DNA from: Gaiellasilicea sp963802765
GTDB taxonomy: Bacteria > Actinomycetota > Thermoleophilia > Gaiellales > Gaiellaceae
Reading direction: 5' to 3'
Assembly: GCA_963802765.1 (NCBI GenBank)
Contig: CAWDJZ010000014.1
Span: forward strand, 62,001 to 126,000
DNA length: 64,000 nt
Shown: piece after piece, positions 61,199 to 64,000 of the stretch
Layout of the letters: each line of letters begins with the position of its first letter
Numbering within the stretch: the stretch's first letter is position 1
The notes under the pieces: generated by a model
The model's input: only the letters and a program-made list of their open reading frames with translations
What the model was told of the DNA's origin: nothing
The model's database searches: none
Made by a program: the position numbers and the translations under genes

Positions 61199-63435
61199 CC
61201 GAGAGGCTCGCTCGGGCGAGCAGTCGGCGCCCTTGGCTCGTCGTCGGGCTCTGGATGACCGTCATCCTCTCTGCGTTCGTCGTCGTGGCGACGTTCCTCG
61301 CGTTCGAGGGCGAAGCCGAGATCACGAGGACGACCGAGTCGAAGCAGGCCGACCGGATTCTCGACGAGGGCTTTCCGCAGCAGGCTGCGACCGGTCAGGC
61401 GACCACCGAGGTCGTCGTCGTACGGGCTGAGGACGGCGAGGTCGAAGCGAGCGCGACGCGTGATCGAGTCGCCGCGCTTGCCGACGAGCTCCGTGCGGCG
61501 GGAGCGACGAGAGTCGTCACCTACGGCGAGGAGCGGCGGCTCGTCTCTCAGGACCGAGACGCGACCGTCCTCCTCCTGGCCCTCGGCCGGGACGGGGAGG
61601 ATGACGTCGAGGGAGTGGTCGATGCTGTTCAACGCCTCGACGACGAGCCCGGCTATCGGGCGGCGGTCACCGGCAACTGGACGGCGGACGCCGACGAGGA
61701 CGCCGCATCGCTCGAGGATCTGAAGAAGGGCGAGCTCTTCTTCGGCGCGCCGCTCGCGCTCGTCGTCCTGTTGCTCGTCTTCGGTGCGGTCGTCGCCGGC
61801 CTCGTGCCGCTGCTGCTCGCGCTCGCCTCGATCGTGGTCGCGCTCGCGCTCGTGGCGCTCCTCGCGCAGGCATACGACTTCTCCGTCTTCACCCAGAACA
61901 TGCTCATCGGCATGGGCCTCGCTCTCGGGATCGACTACTCACTGTTCACACTCTCCCGCTATCGGGAGGAGCGGCTGCAGGGCCGCGAGAAGCTGGACGC
62001 GATCGCCACCGCGGGTGCCACGGCCGGCCGTGCGGTGCTCTTCAGCGGCATCGCCTTCGTGCTCGCGATGCTCGGGCTCCTGCTCGTTCCGAGCACGATC
62101 TTCCGCAGCCTGGCGGCGGGCGCGATCCTGGTCGGGATCGTCTCCGTGGTCGCGGCGCTCACGCTGCTCCCCGCCGTGCTCGCGCTGCTCGGCGACGGCG
62201 TGAATGCGCTCCGAATCCCGTTCTTCGGCCGCGCGGCGGAGCAGGCGGGCAGGGAGGGCCGCTTCTGGGGCGCGATCGTCGGCCGCGTCATGCGCCGCCC
62301 CGTCGCGAGCCTTGTGGTCGCCGGCGGCTTGTTGCTCGCGCTTACCGCTCCTGTGCTCGCGCTCGACACGGGCACCTCGGGAGCGGCAACGCTGCCCGAC
62401 CGCTTCGAGTCGAAGCAGGGCTACCTTCTGCTGAGAGAGGAGTTCCCGAAGGAGTCGACCGAGCCGGTCGACATCGCGGTCGCCGGCGACGTCCGCGGGC
62501 CGGCGGTAAGGGACGCTCTGGCCCGGCTGGAGCAGGAGCTCGTGCGCCGCCCGATCTTCGGGGAGCCGACCGTCGAGGCGAACGAAGAGGGCACGGTCGC
62601 CCGCGTCACCGTTCCGATCGCGGGTAACCCGGACGGCGAGAGCGCGATCGAGGCCGTCCGCGACCTACGGAGTGAGATCGTCCCTGTCGCGTTCGCCGGA
62701 GCTCCGGCCGAGGTGTACGTGGGCGGCGACACGGCCGAAGAGCTCGACTACCACGACACCGTCAACTTCTGGCTTCCGCTCGTGCTCCTGTTCGTGCTGG
62801 GGCTCAGCTTCCTCTTGCTCACGCTCGCGTTCCGCTCGATCGTCGTGCCCGCGACGGCGATCGGGATGAACCTGCTCTCGGTCGGAGCGGCCTACGGGCT
62901 GCTCGTCCTCGTCTTCCAGGAGGGGATCGGCAACGAGCTGCTCGGGCTCAGCGAGGCCGAGACCATCGACGCCTGGGTGCCGCTCTTCCTCTTCGCCGTG
63001 CTCTTCGGGCTCTCGATGGACTACCAGGTGTTCCTGCTCAGCCGCATCCGCGAGCACTACGCGCAGACGGGCGACACGGACGCCGCCATCTCCTTCGGTA
63101 TCGGCTCGACCGCCCGACTGATCACGGGCGCCGCCCTGATCATCATCGCCGTCTTCTGGGGCTTCGCGATGGGAGACACGATCGCCTTCCAGCAGATGGG
63201 ATTCGGCGTCGCCGTCGCGCTTCTGATCGACGCGACGATCATTCGCACCGTTCTCGTCCCGGCAACGATGAAGCTCCTGGGCGAGCACAACTGGTACCTG
63301 CCTGCCTGGCTCCACTGGCTCCCCGACGTACACGTCGAGGGCGCGGAGCCGCCGCCGGCGGCGGCGCTCGGGCCGATGCCCGGCGAACTACGCCAGCCCG
63401 GGACTCACGCGGCAAAGGCAGACCAACCTGGATGA
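61195..63435 (+). CDS. MMPL/RND-family transporter
   Basis: A 746-residue RND-superfamily exporter with two repeats. The first helix block has GLALGIDYSLFTLSRYREER, the second GLSMDYQVFLLSRIREHYAQ. Two outside domains follow helices 1 and 7. It resembles the MMPL protein at 6656 in layout and ends with the same C-terminal pattern (LLGEHNWYLPAWLHWLP). Its substrate is unknown. The start ATG overlaps the VOC stop. Confidence 0.88.
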   Translation: MTERLARASSRRPWLVVGLWMTVILSAFVVVATFLAFEGEAEITRTTESKQADRILDEGFPQQAATGQATTEVVVVRAEDGEVEASATRDRVAALADELRAAGATRVVTYGEERRLVSQDRDATVLLLALGRDGEDDVEGVVDAVQRLDDEPGYRAAVTGNWTADADEDAASLEDLKKGELFFGAPLALVVLLLVFGAVVAGLVPLLLALASIVVALALVALLAQAYDFSVFTQNMLIGMGLALGIDYSLFTLSRYREERLQGREKLDAIATAGATAGRAVLFSGIAFVLAMLGLLLVPSTIFRSLAAGAILVGIVSVVAALTLLPAVLALLGDGVNALRIPFFGRAAEQAGREGRFWGAIVGRVMRRPVASLVVAGGLLLALTAPVLALDTGTSGAATLPDRFESKQGYLLLREEFPKESTEPVDIAVAGDVRGPAVRDALARLEQELVRRPIFGEPTVEANEEGTVARVTVPIAGNPDGESAIEAVRDLRSEIVPVAFAGAPAEVYVGGDTAEELDYHDTVNFWLPLVLLFVLGLSFLLLTLAFRSIVVPATAIGMNLLSVGAAYGLLVLVFQEGIGNELLGLSEAETIDAWVPLFLFAVLFGLSMDYQVFLLSRIREHYAQTGDTDAAISFGIGSTARLITGAALIIIAVFWGFAMGDTIAFQQMGFGVAVALLIDATIIRTVLVPATMKLLGEHNWYLPAWLHWLPDVHVEGAEPPPAAALGPMPGELRQPGTHAAKADQPG

Positions 63436-63597
63436 TGTGGACCGCGCTCGGATCGGCGGGATCTGGGTCGCGCCTGGAGCCAGAAGCTCGGCCCGTACGT
63501 GGTCGCCGGCAGAGCAGGACATCTTCTGCGGCCGCGTTCTCGACTGGATCTGGGGCGGATCGGCACGCTCGGCCTGATGTGGTGTCGGCTCATCGAC

Positions 63598-63807
63598 ATG
63601 CGCGATGACAGCAGCTCTCTCTGGTTCTACTGGCCCATGCTGGGCACGGGCATCGGCGTGGCCATCCCGGCATCGTGCTGCCTCGGGGCCGAGACCGGGA
63701 CCGATTCGACGCGGATCCGACTGCCGCGACGCGCCGGGCGCTGCGGCGAAGCTCACGGCACTCGCGGCGCCGTCGCCAACGTGTTCCGCAGCGGGCCGGA
63801 GACGTGA
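63598..63807 (+). CDS. Short ORF, possible small membrane protein
   Basis: This 69-codon frame starts MRDDSSSLWFYWPMLGTGIG, which looks like the first helix of a small membrane protein, but then loses hydrophobic character. There is no clear ribosome site. The rest of 63436-63811 shows nothing I can support. Confidence 0.25.
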   Translation: MRDDSSSLWFYWPMLGTGIGVAIPASCCLGAETGTDSTRIRLPRRAGRCGEAHGTRGAVANVFRSGPET

Positions 63808-63811
63808 CCCG

Positions 63812-64000
63812 ATGAAAGCGCGCGTGCGTCGGTGGTTCGTGGTCGCGGGCGGCGTCGTCGGTCTGGTCGTTCGTGGCGGCGCTCGGCGTCTACGTCTGGG
63901 CGTGGTCGTCGACTGACGAGTCCACGTTCGCTCGGGCCGTGATCTGGCGCGAGTCGGACGTGGGCGACCAGCACCGATTCCCGGCGCGGCAGATACCGGC
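63812..64000 (+). CDS. Start of a serine hydrolase (beta-lactamase-like), cut by the window edge and one frame break
   Basis: MKARVRRWFVVAGGVVGLV, then in the +1 frame FVAALGVYVWAWSSTD, ESTFARAVIWRESDVGDQHR and FPARQIPA. A signal anchor followed by ARAVIWRESDVGDQHRFPAR is typical of the N-terminus of class C beta-lactamase-related serine hydrolases. Removing a G after C near 63869 joins the two parts. The catalytic S-x-x-K lies beyond the window. Confidence 0.5.

Noticed and set aside
63436..63811. Genes in the stretch between the second MMPL and the serine hydrolase
   Set aside because: Apart from one weak 69-codon frame, no open frame shows a recognisable domain, signal or good start.

Overview
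The window is about 68% G+C, densely packed, and full of ATGA/GTGA start-stop overlaps. MMPL transporters, NarL-type two-component pairs, an ECF41 sigma factor, DUF6351 and several bacterial P450s point to a high-GC actinomycete, most likely class Thermoleophilia (Gaiellales/Solirubrobacterales relatives). The taxon is inferred from gene content only. No rRNA, tRNA, insertion sequence, phage gene or CRISPR array was seen.

Layout. 0-6.5 kb: unrelated small genes (TMEM175 channel, YCII, VOC, stand-alone TOPRIM, two cupins), a phosphoesterase remnant and a secreted M64 metalloprotease. 6.6-11.1 kb: MMPL exporter, histidine kinase and response regulator in one coupled operon. 11.1-16 kb: a block of 36-bp repeats, a TetM/OtrA-type GTPase and an arylsulfatase. 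15.9-26.6 kb: a carbohydrate utilisation locus made of a GntR-solute-binding-domain fusion regulator, a divergent MGH/GH63-like hydrolase, a complete sugar ABC transporter, two dehydrogenases and a double TIM-barrel isomerase. 26.7-33.5 kb: small metabolic genes, including an ECF41 sigma factor divergent from an epimerase, with matching promoters in both directions.

33.5-58.8 kb is the most interesting part. It is a catabolic island whose genes carry copies of one palindrome, ATCAGG-N3-CCTGAT, at eight places. Genes preceded by a site are MaoC dehydratase (then amidohydrolase), DUF6351 esterase plus livKGFHM, SDR, MarR regulator, AMP-dependent CoA ligase, a secreted esterase, an iron-type ABC transporter plus three P450s, a 2-hydroxyacyl-CoA-dehydratase-like pair plus class III CoA-transferase, and a further secreted hydrolase. 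The MarR protein encoded in the middle is the obvious candidate regulator. The inferred logic is extracellular ester cleavage, uptake of the released acid, CoA activation, then P450 oxidation and beta-oxidation-like steps. The two dehydratase-like proteins lack the cysteines of the oxygen-sensitive Fe-S enzymes.

58.9-64 kb: a second kinase/regulator pair followed by VOC and MMPL genes, then the start of a serine hydrolase.

At least a dozen genes are split by apparent frameshifts, nearly all needing the removal of one base. Most can be repaired by deleting a G that follows a C. These look like consensus errors of the assembly rather than real gene decay, so split genes are annotated here as single CDSs with the break noted.
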